Assembly (NCBI GenBank): GCA_014872655.1
Contig: WHHJ01000012.1
Coordinates: 1-39,863 of the forward strand
Reading direction: 5' to 3'
DNA from: Clostridia bacterium
GTDB taxonomy: Bacteria > Bacillota > Clostridia > Oscillospirales > UBA644
DNA length: 39,863 nucleotides
A model generated the notes under the pieces. The model had not been told where the DNA came from. It saw nothing but the letters and a program-made list of their open reading frames with translations, and did no database searches. Shown here piece after piece: positions 32,475-39,863 of this stretch. Position 1 is the stretch's first letter; the number at the start of each line of letters is the position of its first letter. The translations under genes and the position numbers were made by a program.

Positions 32475-32510
32475 ATTCCCGTACACATTGGTGTGCGGGA
32501 ATCTTCTTTT
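32475..32510 (+). terminator. Intrinsic terminator of the leu-ilv cluster
   Basis: ATTCCCGTACAC pairs with GTGTGCGGGAAT (12 bp, one G-U) around ATTG, followed by CTTCTTTTTG. Confidence 0.85.
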
Positions 32511-32631
32511 TGCGACAAAGTGACAGCAAAATGTTCAAATTTTTAGAATCTTTTTTGTGATAAATACCGGAAAGTGGAAAGAAGTGTCGTTTTTTGAGAT
32601 GCGATTGTCGGTAAAAAAAGCAATATATATA

Positions 32632-32660
32632 TTGTATTGTTTTTCTTTATATGGTATTCT
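32632..32660 (+). promoter_or_regulatory. Promoter of the small gene pair 32727-33119
   Basis: TTGTAT (32632-32637) and TATTCT (32655-32660) are separated by 17 bases, with a TG-n extended -10. Transcription would start near 32667, about 60 bases before the ATG at 32727. Confidence 0.6.
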
Positions 32661-32726
32661 GAATATAGAAACAAGGCCGGTTTTTCGCCGTCGGATCGGT
32701 TTTGGATTTTTAAGCAGGAACAGCGT

Positions 32727-32946
32727 ATGGTCCGCGATCTTTTTAACGGGGCACGGTTACAGGCTTTTCGCGTTTTAAGCTGCAAAAATGACGTATATCG
32801 CTTGTTTTATCGGATGAAATGGTATCGGCGATGCGACTTGTACTGTTGATGCGCAGGGACAAGAAAACCGTCTGCTTTCTAAGATCGTGTCAGAGCGAAA
32901 ATCGGCTAAAAAAACGGAAAAAGAAAGGCAAGGTAAAAACAGATGA
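32727..32946 (+). pseudogene. Small gene with apparent single-base frameshift, overlapping the RHH gene
   Basis: An ATG at 32727 with AGGAA 6 bases upstream opens a frame (MVRDLFNGARLQAFRVLSC...) that stops at 32849 after 40 residues. A second frame, one base off, runs through DAQGQENRLLSKIVSERKS to a TGA at 32944-32946. That TGA overlaps the next gene's ATG as ATGA, the classic coupled-gene overlap. The second frame has no credible start of its own. Removing one base in the run AAA near 32816-32818 would join both into about 73 residues. It may be a frameshifted gene, a sequencing error or a programmed frameshift. No family is recognised. Confidence 0.45.
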
Positions 32947-33119
32947 AAAACACATTTATTCCCAAAAAATCACAGAAGGGCATTATTTCCATTCGAATCG
33001 GAACCGATTTGCTTTCGGATGTGGACCGCATTGCAGAGAAAAGTTCGCTTAGCCGCAACGAATTGATCATACAATGTATCCATTTTGCATTGGGCAATTT
33101 TCATGAAAGCAGAAAGTAA
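32943..33119 (+). CDS. Small ribbon-helix-helix (CopG/Arc-like) protein
   Basis: The 58-residue protein reads MKNTFIPKKSQKGIISIRI with a beta strand (GIISIRIG), then helix A (DLLSDVDRIAEKSS), the turn LSRNE, and helix B (LIIQCIHFALGNF). This is the ribbon-helix-helix DNA-binding pattern, including the SRNELI motif. RHH proteins bind DNA as dimers and are often repressors or antitoxins. The ATG overlaps the stop of the preceding frame (ATGA), so translation is probably coupled. An AAGG box lies 10 bases upstream. No toxin gene is identifiable next to it. The trpB2 T-box promoter starts 62 bases after the stop. Confidence 0.8.
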   Translation: MKNTFIPKKSQKGIISIRIGTDLLSDVDRIAEKSSLSRNELIIQCIHFALGNFHESRK

Positions 33120-33180
33120 TCATCAGCCATACGGATTTAAGACAGGCAATAGATGACACAAAAAAGTTGCAAAGTACCTC

Positions 33181-33210
33181 TTGACAAAATAGATATAGAT
33201 ATTGTATAAT
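33181..33210 (+). promoter_or_regulatory. Sigma-A promoter of the T-box/trpB2 transcript
   Basis: TTGACA (33181-33186) and TATAAT (33205-33210) are both consensus, with an 18-base spacer. Transcription should begin near 33217. Confidence 0.88.
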
Positions 33211-33216
33211 AACAAA

Positions 33217-33504
33217 AACCGTTGAGGAAGAGTAAGTAAGTTTTCCCCCTTTTTTCCCAGAGAGCTGCGGGCGGTGGGAGCGCGGCAAAAAAGGCAAAAC
33301 CGAATGGACTTCCGAGGGCAATCAGAAAGGCTTTGGGCAGGTTCCAGCGCCGAGTATGTGCGACGGAGTATGGCACTCCGTAAACAAAAGTCTGCATATG
33401 TTGGTATGCGTAAAGTGGATGTATGATAGGGATACATCAAGCCGGGTGGCACCGCAGGAGAAAAGTTCTTCCTGTCCCAGCAAATAATGGGGCAGGATTT
33501 TTTT
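33217..33504 (+). promoter_or_regulatory. T-box riboswitch, predicted tryptophan-specific
   Basis: The leader has the T-box order of elements: GAGGAAGAGTA near the 5' end, a Stem I with AGAGAGCTGCGG and GGTGGGAGCGCGG, a specifier loop GAATGGACTTCCGAG, the T-box core GGGTGGCACCGC (33444-33455), and a terminator (TCCTGTCCCA 33470-33479 with TGGGGCAGGA 33488-33497, then seven T). In the specifier loop the codon position reads TGG (33305-33307), which pairs with tRNA-Trp. Uncharged tRNA-Trp should stabilise the antiterminator and turn on the TrpB2 gene downstream. Confidence 0.9.
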
Positions 33505-33537
33505 ATTCTGTCCCGAAAAAAGAAAGGAGACAGAATC

Positions 33538-34911
33538 ATGTCAAACAAAGAAATCCCTTACAAAATTTACCTGGAAGAATCCCAAATGCCAAAAACCTGG
33601 TACAACCTGCGTGCCGATATGAAGAATAAGCCGGCACCTTTGCTCAATCCGGGCACGCATCAGCCGATGACGGCAGAAGAGTTATCGGGCGTGTTCTGTA
33701 AAGAATTGGTACAACAGGAATTGGATGATACGACGCCGTATTTTGAAATTCCGCAGCCGATTCGTGATTTTTATAAAATGTATCGTCCTTCGCCGTTGGT
33801 TCGTGCTTATTGTTTAGAAGAAAAATTACAAACGCCGGCCAAGATTTATTATAAGTTTGAGGGCAACAATACCAGCGGCAGCCACAAATTAAATTCTGCG
33901 ATTGCCCAGGCCTATTATGCCAAACAGCAAGGCCTTAAAGGTGTTACCACAGAAACAGGAGCCGGTCAATGGGGAACGGCGCTGTCGATGGCTTGTTCGT
34001 ATTTTGGGTTAGATTGCAAGGTTTATATGGTCAAAGTATCGTATGAACAAAAGCCGTTCCGGCGGGAAGTCATGCGCACTTACGGTGCATCGGTTACGCC
34101 GTCTCCGTCTGAAGAGACCGTTGTGGGACGGAAGATCTTGGCAGAACATCCCGGAACAACAGGCAGTTTGGGCTGTGCGATTTCCGAAGCCGTTGAAAAA
34201 GCGACTACGACGGAAGGTTATCGGTATGTGTTGGGCAGTGTGCTTAATCAGGTTTTGTTGCATCAGTCCGTTATTGGTCTGGAGACAAAAACCGCATTGG
34301 ATCTGTATGACATCCATCCGGATATCATTATCGGATGCGCCGGCGGCGGTTCCAACCTGGGTGGTTTGATCGCTCCGTTTATGGGTGAAAAACTGCGTGG
34401 AGAGGCAGATTATCGGATTATTGCTGTAGAGCCGGCATCCTGTCCGAGTTTTACGCGAGGCCGTTATGCTTACGACTTCTGCGATACCGGCATGGTTTGC
34501 CCGCTGGCAAAGATGTACACATTGGGCAGCGGATTTATCCCGGCTCCCAACCATGCAGGTGGGTTGCGGTATCATGGCATGAGTTCGACGTTGTCGCAGT
34601 TGTATGCAGACGGGCTGATGGAAGCCGTAGCCGTTCCGCAAACAGCCGTTTTTGAGGCGGCAGAGCAATTTGCCCGGGTAGAAGGCATTTTGCCGGCCCC
34701 CGAAAGCGCGCATGCGATCCGTGTTGTGATTGACGAGGCGATGAAGTGTAAGCAGACCGGAGAGGAAAAGACCATCGTGTTTGGTCTAACCGGTACCGGA
34801 TATTTCGATATGGTGGCTTATGAGAAGTTCCATGACGGAAAAATGATCGATTATGTTCCCACCGATGAAGAACTTCAAGCAAACTTCGACTGCTTGCCCA
34901 AAGTCGAATAA
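33538..34911 (+). CDS. Tryptophan synthase beta subunit-like protein, TrpB2 type
   Basis: The 457-residue PLP enzyme is longer than canonical TrpB (~395) and carries the TrpB2 features: an N-terminal extension (MPKTWYNLRADM), RPSPLVRA, the PLP lysine in NNTSGSHKLNSA, TETGAGQWGTALS, and GCAGGGSNLGG. TrpB2 enzymes join indole and serine to tryptophan and often act without TrpA, so indole salvage is the usual proposal. No other trp gene is nearby. AAAGGAG lies 9 bases before the ATG at 33538; an in-frame start upstream falls inside the T-box terminator. The tryptophan-type T-box upstream confirms a role in tryptophan supply. Confidence 0.95.
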   Translation: MSNKEIPYKIYLEESQMPKTWYNLRADMKNKPAPLLNPGTHQPMTAEELSGVFCKELVQQELDDTTPYFEIPQPIRDFYKMYRPSPLVRAYCLEEKLQTPAKIYYKFEGNNTSGSHKLNSAIAQAYYAKQQGLKGVTTETGAGQWGTALSMACSYFGLDCKVYMVKVSYEQKPFRREVMRTYGASVTPSPSEETVVGRKILAEHPGTTGSLGCAISEAVEKATTTEGYRYVLGSVLNQVLLHQSVIGLETKTALDLYDIHPDIIIGCAGGGSNLGGLIAPFMGEKLRGEADYRIIAVEPASCPSFTRGRYAYDFCDTGMVCPLAKMYTLGSGFIPAPNHAGGLRYHGMSSTLSQLYADGLMEAVAVPQTAVFEAAEQFARVEGILPAPESAHAIRVVIDEAMKCKQTGEEKTIVFGLTGTGYFDMVAYEKFHDGKMIDYVPTDEELQANFDCLPKVE

Positions 34912-34979
34912 AATTTAGTTTTTATAAGCGGTCTGGCATGGTTTGTCCAACAGTTGTTGAAAATAAGATATAAAAAGAG

Positions 34980-35022
34980 CCGTTTCGGTTTTTCGTTCAC
35001 GAAAAGCCGAAACGGTTTTTTT
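34980..35022. terminator. Bidirectional terminator between trpB2 and spoVT
   Basis: A 16-bp stem (34980-34995 with 35000-35015, one wobble) with a TTCA loop is followed by seven T on the plus strand. On the minus strand CTCTTTTTATA follows. It overlaps the spoVT stop codon and serves both convergent genes. Confidence 0.88.
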
Positions 35023-35563
35023 AGCTTTCCAGTTCTTTAGCAAGTAACTGTGTCGTTGTTTCGATGACTTTGATATCCATTTCTGTCGGAGCTGCACCGG
35101 TCGGTTTGATCAGCATGATTACCGCGCCCAGCACATCGCCTTCTACTAACAGCGGACAAATGATTCCCGCGTTGCAGTTTTCTCCGTTGTCTACCACCGG
35201 GATGCGCGTAGCCCCGATTTTATACGTGTACGTGCCGCGTTCTTCCATCAGGCGCTCGGTTTCGAGCGTAATTTTTTTGTCCATTAGTTGGCGTCGCTCC
35301 GCGCCGCTGGCCGCAACGACGGTGTCTTTGTCCACGATGGCGACGGTTGCTCCGGTTGCGTGGCTGAGCGTTTGTGCAAACGCGTCCACGTGTTCGGTCA
35401 ATTCGCCGATCGGAGAGTACTTTTTAAAGATGACTTCGCCGTCTTTATTGGTGAAGATTTCTAACGGATCTCCCTCTCGGATTCGCATCGTTCTTCGAAT
35501 TTCTTTTGGAATGACGATTCGCCCCAAATCATCGATTCTTCTGACAATTCCCGTAGCTTTCAT
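35021..35563 (-). CDS. spoVT: Stage V sporulation protein T (AbrB-like regulator with GAF domain)
   Basis: The 180-residue protein begins MKATGIVRRIDDLGRIVIPKEIRRTMRIREGDPLEIFTNKDGEVIFKKYSP, a swapped-hairpin AbrB DNA-binding domain nearly identical in pattern to SpoVT. Residues of about 55-180 form a GAF-like domain (VAIVDKDTVVAASG...GDVLGAVIML). In Bacillus subtilis SpoVT adjusts forespore sigma-G gene expression and spore-coat and germination properties. The ATG at 35563 is chosen for AAGGAGAA just upstream. Its presence argues for sporulation capacity, although SpoVT also occurs in some non-sporulating relatives. Confidence 0.93.
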   Translation of the reverse strand: MKATGIVRRIDDLGRIVIPKEIRRTMRIREGDPLEIFTNKDGEVIFKKYSPIGELTEHVDAFAQTLSHATGATVAIVDKDTVVAASGAERRQLMDKKITLETERLMEERGTYTYKIGATRIPVVDNGENCNAGIICPLLVEGDVLGAVIMLIKPTGAAPTEMDIKVIETTTQLLAKELES

Positions 35564-35775
35564 ATATACAATTCTCCTTGAAACTCTGTTTTGCACAATT
35601 TTGCAGAAAAACCTTTTTTGTGCTTTACAAGCAATAGTTTCTACCGGTGAATGTATTTTATTCGTTTCAAAAATTTTTTTATATTAAATTTTAAGACGAA
35701 TACAAATCGGTTGTTTTCTCTTTTTGTAAAAGACAGTCTTTTTAGGCTGTTCCTATTTTTATGCTTGCGGTCTGG

Positions 35776-36618
35776 TTAAGAATCCAGATCCGTAATAGAG
35801 CGGAATGTATAACCCTCGGCTTTCCAGGTTTGGATCAATTCTTTTAAAATATCTTTGTTGGTGGACGAGGTCGGATGCAGCAAAACAATGGCACCGTCGT
35901 GTATGCGGCTGTTTAATTTATTGAGGGCGTATTCATGCGTCGGTTGGTTTGCCGGATCCCAGTCCGCATAGGCTAAACTCCAAAAAACGGTTGTATATCC
36001 CAGCATTTGTGCCTGCATGAGGTTGTTTACATTAAATTTGCCTTGCGGTGGGCGATAAAATTTTTTCATTTGTTGTCCGGTAACCTCGGTATAAAGTCTT
36101 TCGACCGTTTCCAATTCGGCCCGGAAGTTTTCTAAGTCCTGGATCGTGCTCATATCCGGGTGCGATGCCGTATGGTTGCCCACCGTATGGCCTTCCTCAA
36201 CCATGCGCCGCACCAAATCCGGCTGCGTTTTTAAATAGTTGCCCACTAAAAAAAAGGTAGCCGGCACTTGTTCTTCTTTTAAAATATCCAGAATCTCAGG
36301 CGTATATCCGGCCTCATATCCGGCGTCAAAGGTTAGGTAGATAACTTTTTCGCCGCTGTCGTCGATAAAATGCGCATTGTATTTTTCTAATTCGTCTTCG
36401 TCCACATTGCCTGTCGGGGGCTTGTTGTCTTTGTCAAAGCGTAGTCCCCAATCGGCAATTTCTTCGATTGACGCTGTGGGTTGATCATGTTGTTTTTCCG
36501 AGTAGATGTAGGCGGATGCGGATAATAAAGCCAGGCAGATGACGCAGGCGCAAACCGTTTTATATTGCTTTTTCAGTATTTTTTTACATCCTTCTAAAAA
36601 CAGATTGATGTGTTTCAC
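35776..36618 (-). CDS. Polysaccharide deacetylase, PdaA-like (spore cortex muramic-lactam type)
   Basis: The 280-residue protein has an N-terminal transmembrane/signal segment (about residues 22-40) and a CE4 NodB domain: catalytic TFDAGYE, the zinc motif HTASHP, FYRPPQGKFN, and LLHPTS. The stretch WGLRFDKDNKPPTGN before the domain is diagnostic of PdaA, which deacetylates muramic residues on the way to the muramic-delta-lactam of spore cortex. It starts with GTG (36616-36618) 8 bases after AAGGAG. It is divergent from an M23 peptidase gene, which supports peptidoglycan remodelling. The specific spore role is inference from family and context. Confidence 0.92.
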   Translation of the reverse strand: MKHINLFLEGCKKILKKQYKTVCACVICLALLSASAYIYSEKQHDQPTASIEEIADWGLRFDKDNKPPTGNVDEDELEKYNAHFIDDSGEKVIYLTFDAGYEAGYTPEILDILKEEQVPATFFLVGNYLKTQPDLVRRMVEEGHTVGNHTASHPDMSTIQDLENFRAELETVERLYTEVTGQQMKKFYRPPQGKFNVNNLMQAQMLGYTTVFWSLAYADWDPANQPTHEYALNKLNSRIHDGAIVLLHPTSSTNKDILKELIQTWKAEGYTFRSITDLDS

Positions 36619-36654
36619 TCGTCAAACTCCTTAAAAAAATTGATCTTATATTTT

Positions 36655-36681
36655 TTTATATGTGTTAGAAACCGAATTTAT
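36655..36681 (-). promoter_or_regulatory. Possible sigma-E-like promoter of the pdaA-like gene
   Basis: On the minus strand ATA (36681-36679) is followed, after 16 bases, by CATATAAA (36662-36655). This fits the mother-cell sigma-E pattern (ATA, 16-18, CATA). Motif content is low, so chance matches in AT-rich DNA are possible. Confidence 0.35.
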
Positions 36682-36708
36682 CACATATAAAATACAGAGG
36701 TGAAACAG

Positions 36709-37734
36709 ATGATGTTAAAACGAACAATCTGCTGTACCGTATGTGTCTGCCTGATTATTTGTGCATTGCTTGCCCGAGGAATCGGCGAGACGAGTTTGCC
36801 CGGCGGACTCTATACAACAACGGAGGATCGGACTTTTATCAAATGGGTTGATTTTCATGCTTCTTACGAGGCAATGAGCTGCGCGCTGGAATTGGATATT
36901 CAATCTTACGAACAAGACGTTCGTATTAACTGGATTGATCTGTTAGCGTATGCGGCAGCGAAAAATGGCGGAAGTTTCCCATCGTCAGCCGTCAGTGACG
37001 TCCGGTCCTGTGCGCAGTCGCTTAAAGACGGAAAGACCATGGAAGAACTCACTCAAAACTTAAAATATTATGACTATTATTCCGAAGCTTATACGGCCAT
37101 TTTGGGCGGATTTGTCGGCGAGTATTACACCGAAGTGGACTGCGAGAACGGCGATCGGCGGATTGAAAAACGATATGGTCTCAAAGCTTTTTTACCGATT
37201 GCCTATCAATATTCATTCAGTCATTACGATGATTTTGGGGCGTCTCGATCTTACGGCTATAATCGGGCACATCAGGGTAACGATTTAATGGCGGCGGTTG
37301 GCACCCCGGTCGTTTGCGTGGAAACTGGAATTGTTGAAGAAATGGGGTGGAATCGTTTCGGCGGTTGGCGAATCGGCATTCGCTCTTTAGACAGTAAACG
37401 ATACTATTATTACGCCCATTTACAAAAAGGACATCCGTTTAACAATATGCTCAGTATCGGCCAGCAAGTGCAGGGCGGCGAGGTCATCGGCTATGTTGGC
37501 ATGACCGGTTACAGCAGTACGGAGGACGTCAATGGTATGAATGTGCCGCATTTGCATTTTGGGCTGCAATTAATTTTTGACGAAAGCCAAAAAGAAAGTG
37601 AAACCGAAATTTGGATCGACGTTTATCATTTGGTGGATCTTCTGCGAAAAAATCCCTCCCTCGTTGTAAAAAACGAGCAGACGGGAGAGTATGAAAAGAA
37701 ATATAAAGTTTATGACAGTCCGGGTCAACGCTGA
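36709..37734 (+). CDS. M23 family peptidoglycan endopeptidase (LytM-like), membrane-anchored
   Basis: The 341-residue protein has an N-terminal hydrophobic segment (TICCTVCVCLIICALLA), a helical region of about 140 residues, and a C-terminal LytM domain with the zinc ligands in NRAHQGNDL (His and Asp) and VPHLHFGLQ, plus YYYAHLQKG and VIGYVGMTGYSS. Such enzymes cleave peptide crosslinks in the wall; in sporulators related proteins (SpoIIQ, SpoIVFA types) work at the forespore. Zinc ligands look intact, so it may be active. AGGTGA lies 5 bases before the ATG at 36709; the next ATG (36712) or the GTG at 36700 are alternatives. Confidence 0.88.
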   Translation: MMLKRTICCTVCVCLIICALLARGIGETSLPGGLYTTTEDRTFIKWVDFHASYEAMSCALELDIQSYEQDVRINWIDLLAYAAAKNGGSFPSSAVSDVRSCAQSLKDGKTMEELTQNLKYYDYYSEAYTAILGGFVGEYYTEVDCENGDRRIEKRYGLKAFLPIAYQYSFSHYDDFGASRSYGYNRAHQGNDLMAAVGTPVVCVETGIVEEMGWNRFGGWRIGIRSLDSKRYYYYAHLQKGHPFNNMLSIGQQVQGGEVIGYVGMTGYSSTEDVNGMNVPHLHFGLQLIFDESQKESETEIWIDVYHLVDLLRKNPSLVVKNEQTGEYEKKYKVYDSPGQR

Positions 37735-37863
37735 TCCGGGCTCCGAAATCAAAGATCCTCCGCTGCAAACAGGTTTCTTGCTCCGTATGCAATAAGTGAA
37801 TCCAATAGAAGCGTCTATTTATGTAAGCCGACTGTATCGTGTATTGGCAAACAACATAAAAAT

Positions 37864-37892
37864 CCCGCCTTTGCTTTATGTGCATAGGCGGG
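37864..37892 (-). terminator. Intrinsic terminator of lnt
   Basis: On the minus strand CCCGCCT and AGGCGGG form the stem (15-base loop), followed by ATTTTTATG. It is about 55-85 bases after the lnt stop codon. Confidence 0.7.
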
Positions 37893-37948
37893 AATATAGG
37901 AAAGGGAAAAGATTAAAAGTCATCGTTGTTCTGTTTCAGAAGATTGAT

Positions 37949-39508
37949 TTATTCGGCATTTTTTCTTTTTTGCAACGCCCGAATCAGTAGCATGATCCAT
38001 CCGGCTGCAAACAGGGCCGCGCAGGGAAGGACGATCACATCTCCGATTTGCGTGTACAGTGTCAATTCTTGGCAAACGCCGATCGTATCTGTTAATGTTG
38101 CGGCGGTGTCGGCGTCAATGGTTTTTTGAATGGTTCCCAGCGGGGTAATTGTTGCGCTGATTCCGGTATTTCCAGCACGAGCCATATATCGGCCGTTTTC
38201 CACACAGCGCAGTTGCGCGTGTGCCAGATGTTGCCGCAATGCCGGCGTACTGCCAAACCAGGAGTCGTTCGACGGCATCAGAAAGAATTCCGCACCATCC
38301 AATACGGCTTGGCGTGCAACTTGAGGGTAAATCGATTCATAGCAAATCAGTCCGCCGGCTTGCCACTCATCGAGGGAAAGCGTTGTGGTGGTTCCCGGCT
38401 GAAGATACGGTGTCTGAATCCGCAGAGCATCAATCCAGTCGGAAAACGGAATGTATTCGCCCATCGGCACCAGCTTTTGTTTGCTGTATGGCTCGGATTG
38501 TCGCCCGTCCGGATAAAAAGCCACTAACGAATTATATTCCACATCCGGGTTGTCGGTGTCTCGGGTAAAGATGCCGGTTGCAATGATGGTTTGGGTCTGC
38601 TGTGCGGTCTCTTTCACCAAAGCAACCGCCGGATTATCCGAATATATTGGCACCGCAGTTTCCGGCCAAAGCACAAGATCGGCATCAAAATTTTCGAGAG
38701 CTTGCCGGGTTAATGTGTTATAGGTAGAGAGAGTTTCAGATAACGTGGTGTCCCATTTTTTGATGGACCCCAAATTACCTTGTACAATGGCAACACGAAT
38801 CGTTTGTTGGGGTTGAGTGGCTGTATGAATGCGATAGTATCCATAACCGATGTTGGCCGAAAAAATCAGAACCGCGGCAAGCAGGCATCCGATCGGCTTG
38901 ATGTAGCGAGTTTTTCGTATCAAAAAAACAATGGCGTAGGCCAGCAGCCCATTGATTAATACAATCAGCAGTGATAAAAACAGTGTACCAAAAAGGCTTG
39001 CCGATTGAATAAATGGTGTAAAAGAACAAACAAGGGTGCCCAGTCTTCCCCATGGAAAAGAAAATTCCCCGGCAACCGCTTGCAGAAATTCTGCAAACAC
39101 ATACAGCAGTGCAAACGTGATCGGTAACGGAATGACCGAACGCCGTAAAGCTTGATAGGGCAAAAATGCAATCACAAAAATCAATCCCTCAATCGCTGCA
39201 ATTGCCAAAATGCCTAACGTCAGTAAAACGGCGGATAAAACATTTCCGATTCCGTACCGTGTCAGCGGGTACAGGCTGTACAGCCACAGCATCATCGGAA
39301 CATAATAACAGAATATGTATAGAAAGATACTCTTTTGAATACCGAATTTTCTGTCATTTTGGTAAAACAGAGCGGTCAGCATAGGTACCAATGCAAAAAA
39401 ACAAAGCGGCCATAGCCAATCAAACGTAAAGCTCAGGCACATCAGTATGCCGGAAATTGCGGCGCACAAAAAAACGGATTTTGGTGTTTTTTTTGCCGAA
39501 TTTTTCAT
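37949..39508 (-). CDS. lnt: Apolipoprotein N-acyltransferase
   Basis: The 519-residue protein has an N-terminal block of six to eight membrane segments and a C-terminal nitrilase-fold domain. The catalytic Glu-Lys-Cys triad can be seen in LVLWPETAVPIYSDN, YSKQKLVPMGEYIPFSDW and GGLICYESIYPQ. It ends with one more membrane helix and a short basic tail. Lnt transfers a third acyl chain to the N-terminal cysteine of lipoproteins. It is classically Gram-negative but homologues occur in Actinobacteria and some Clostridia. GAAAGAG lies upstream of the ATG. It is divergent from the flippase gene at 39554. Confidence 0.93.
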   Translation of the reverse strand: MKNSAKKTPKSVFLCAAISGILMCLSFTFDWLWPLCFFALVPMLTALFYQNDRKFGIQKSIFLYIFCYYVPMMLWLYSLYPLTRYGIGNVLSAVLLTLGILAIAAIEGLIFVIAFLPYQALRRSVIPLPITFALLYVFAEFLQAVAGEFSFPWGRLGTLVCSFTPFIQSASLFGTLFLSLLIVLINGLLAYAIVFLIRKTRYIKPIGCLLAAVLIFSANIGYGYYRIHTATQPQQTIRVAIVQGNLGSIKKWDTTLSETLSTYNTLTRQALENFDADLVLWPETAVPIYSDNPAVALVKETAQQTQTIIATGIFTRDTDNPDVEYNSLVAFYPDGRQSEPYSKQKLVPMGEYIPFSDWIDALRIQTPYLQPGTTTTLSLDEWQAGGLICYESIYPQVARQAVLDGAEFFLMPSNDSWFGSTPALRQHLAHAQLRCVENGRYMARAGNTGISATITPLGTIQKTIDADTAATLTDTIGVCQELTLYTQIGDVIVLPCAALFAAGWIMLLIRALQKRKNAE

Positions 39509-39553
39509 AGTCGGTCACTCTTTCATATAGAATAAGGCAGAGGTGAAATAAAG

Positions 39554-39863
39554 TTGAAGTTAAAAGGCAGAAAAAAATTATTAGCCGATGCAGCGGGATT
39601 AGGACTTACCAACATCCTGTTGGAAGTGGTCGGCCTGGCATTTCAGTTATACTTATCCGGCGTGCTCGGAACAGACGGGTTAGGTCTGTTTGAATTGATT
39701 TCTTCGGTTTATATCTTGGCCACGACCTTTGCCACTTCGGGCATCAGTATGTCCGTGACGCGTGTTGTCGCCGAGGCCATGGGACGAAAGGAAGAGGCTT
39801 CTACCATTAACGATATCATGAAAAAAGCCTTTTTACTTAGTTTGGCTTTAGGATTATCTGCAG
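39554..39863 (+). CDS. SpoVB-like polysaccharide flippase (MOP superfamily), partial
   Basis: Only the first 103 codons are in the window. The frame starts TTG AAG TTA AAA GGC, with AGGTGA ending 7 bases earlier; no ATG or GTG fits the site in frame. The protein reads LADAAGLGLTNILLEVVGLAFQLYLSGVLGTDGLGLFELISSVYILATTFATSGISMSVTRVVAEAMGR, the first two membrane helices of SpoVB/MurJ-type MOP transporters. SpoVB is needed for spore cortex synthesis in Bacillus. Related proteins export other lipid-linked sugars, so the exact substrate is open. Confidence 0.85.
   Translation, partial: MKLKGRKKLLADAAGLGLTNILLEVVGLAFQLYLSGVLGTDGLGLFELISSVYILATTFATSGISMSVTRVVAEAMGRKEEASTINDIMKKAFLLSLALGLSA

Noticed and set aside
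32557..32778. 73-codon plus-strand frame after the ilv terminator
   Set aside because: It overlaps the promoter at 32632-32660, lacks a ribosome binding site and reads as noise.
36684..36692. CATATAAAA as a sigma-E promoter of the M23 peptidase gene
   Set aside because: The start site would fall on the ribosome binding site at 36697-36703, leaving no usable leader.

Overview
The window looks like chromosomal DNA of a spore-forming Bacillota of class Clostridia, probably from the gut Oscillospirales/Eubacteriales group; the exact taxon is inference. The supports are a SpoVT-type regulator, a SpoVB-type flippase, a PdaA-type peptidoglycan deacetylase, a T-box leader, a TnpV gene of the Tn4451 kind, many near-consensus sigma-A promoters with 17-nt spacers, and strong AGGAGG-type ribosome binding sites.

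Region 1 (1-5.6 kb) is accessory. It opens with two identical 26-bp inverted repeats (1-26 and 258-283). Each repeat has the 10-6-10 dyad layout of a tyrosine-recombinase site. They enclose a perfect bidirectional terminator and a strong promoter that points left, away from the gene on the right. That gene encodes a 1177-residue envelope protein with 20 copies of a short helical 'SAYELA...EWL' unit spaced by collagen-like Gly-X-Y linkers and ending in leucine-rich repeats. The layout is that of a phase-variable promoter switch caught in the OFF orientation, and it is the most interesting feature here. An orphan gene and a TnpV remnant follow, next to the 3' end of the tmRNA gene.

Region 2 (5.6-19.1 kb) is mixed housekeeping: tmRNA, a NifX/NifB-type Fe-Mo cofactor-binding protein, a MarR-DegV operon, a CYTH/GH20/S24 operon, a hemolysin III membrane protein, a family-4 glycosyltransferase, a fused L-aspartate oxidase/quinolinate phosphoribosyltransferase (NadB-NadC), two small membrane proteins and a DUF815 AAA ATPase.

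Region 3 (19.2-32.5 kb) is a complete branched-chain amino-acid cluster in one direction: leuA-leuC-leuD-leuB-ilvA-ridA-ilvB-ilvN-ilvC-ilvD-ilvE. It has a promoter, a 5' leader that ends in an intrinsic terminator (candidate attenuator) and a hairpin between ilvC and ilvD. Together the genes convert threonine and pyruvate to isoleucine, valine and leucine. RidA sits directly after the threonine deaminase, whose reactive enamine product it clears.

Region 4 (32.5-39.9 kb) holds a small ribbon-helix-helix gene with an overlapping, apparently frameshifted partner, then a tryptophan-specific T-box in front of a TrpB2-type synthase. After these come spoVT, divergent peptidoglycan enzymes (a PdaA-like deacetylase and an M23 peptidase), apolipoprotein N-acyltransferase (lnt) and the start of a SpoVB-like flippase cut by the window end.
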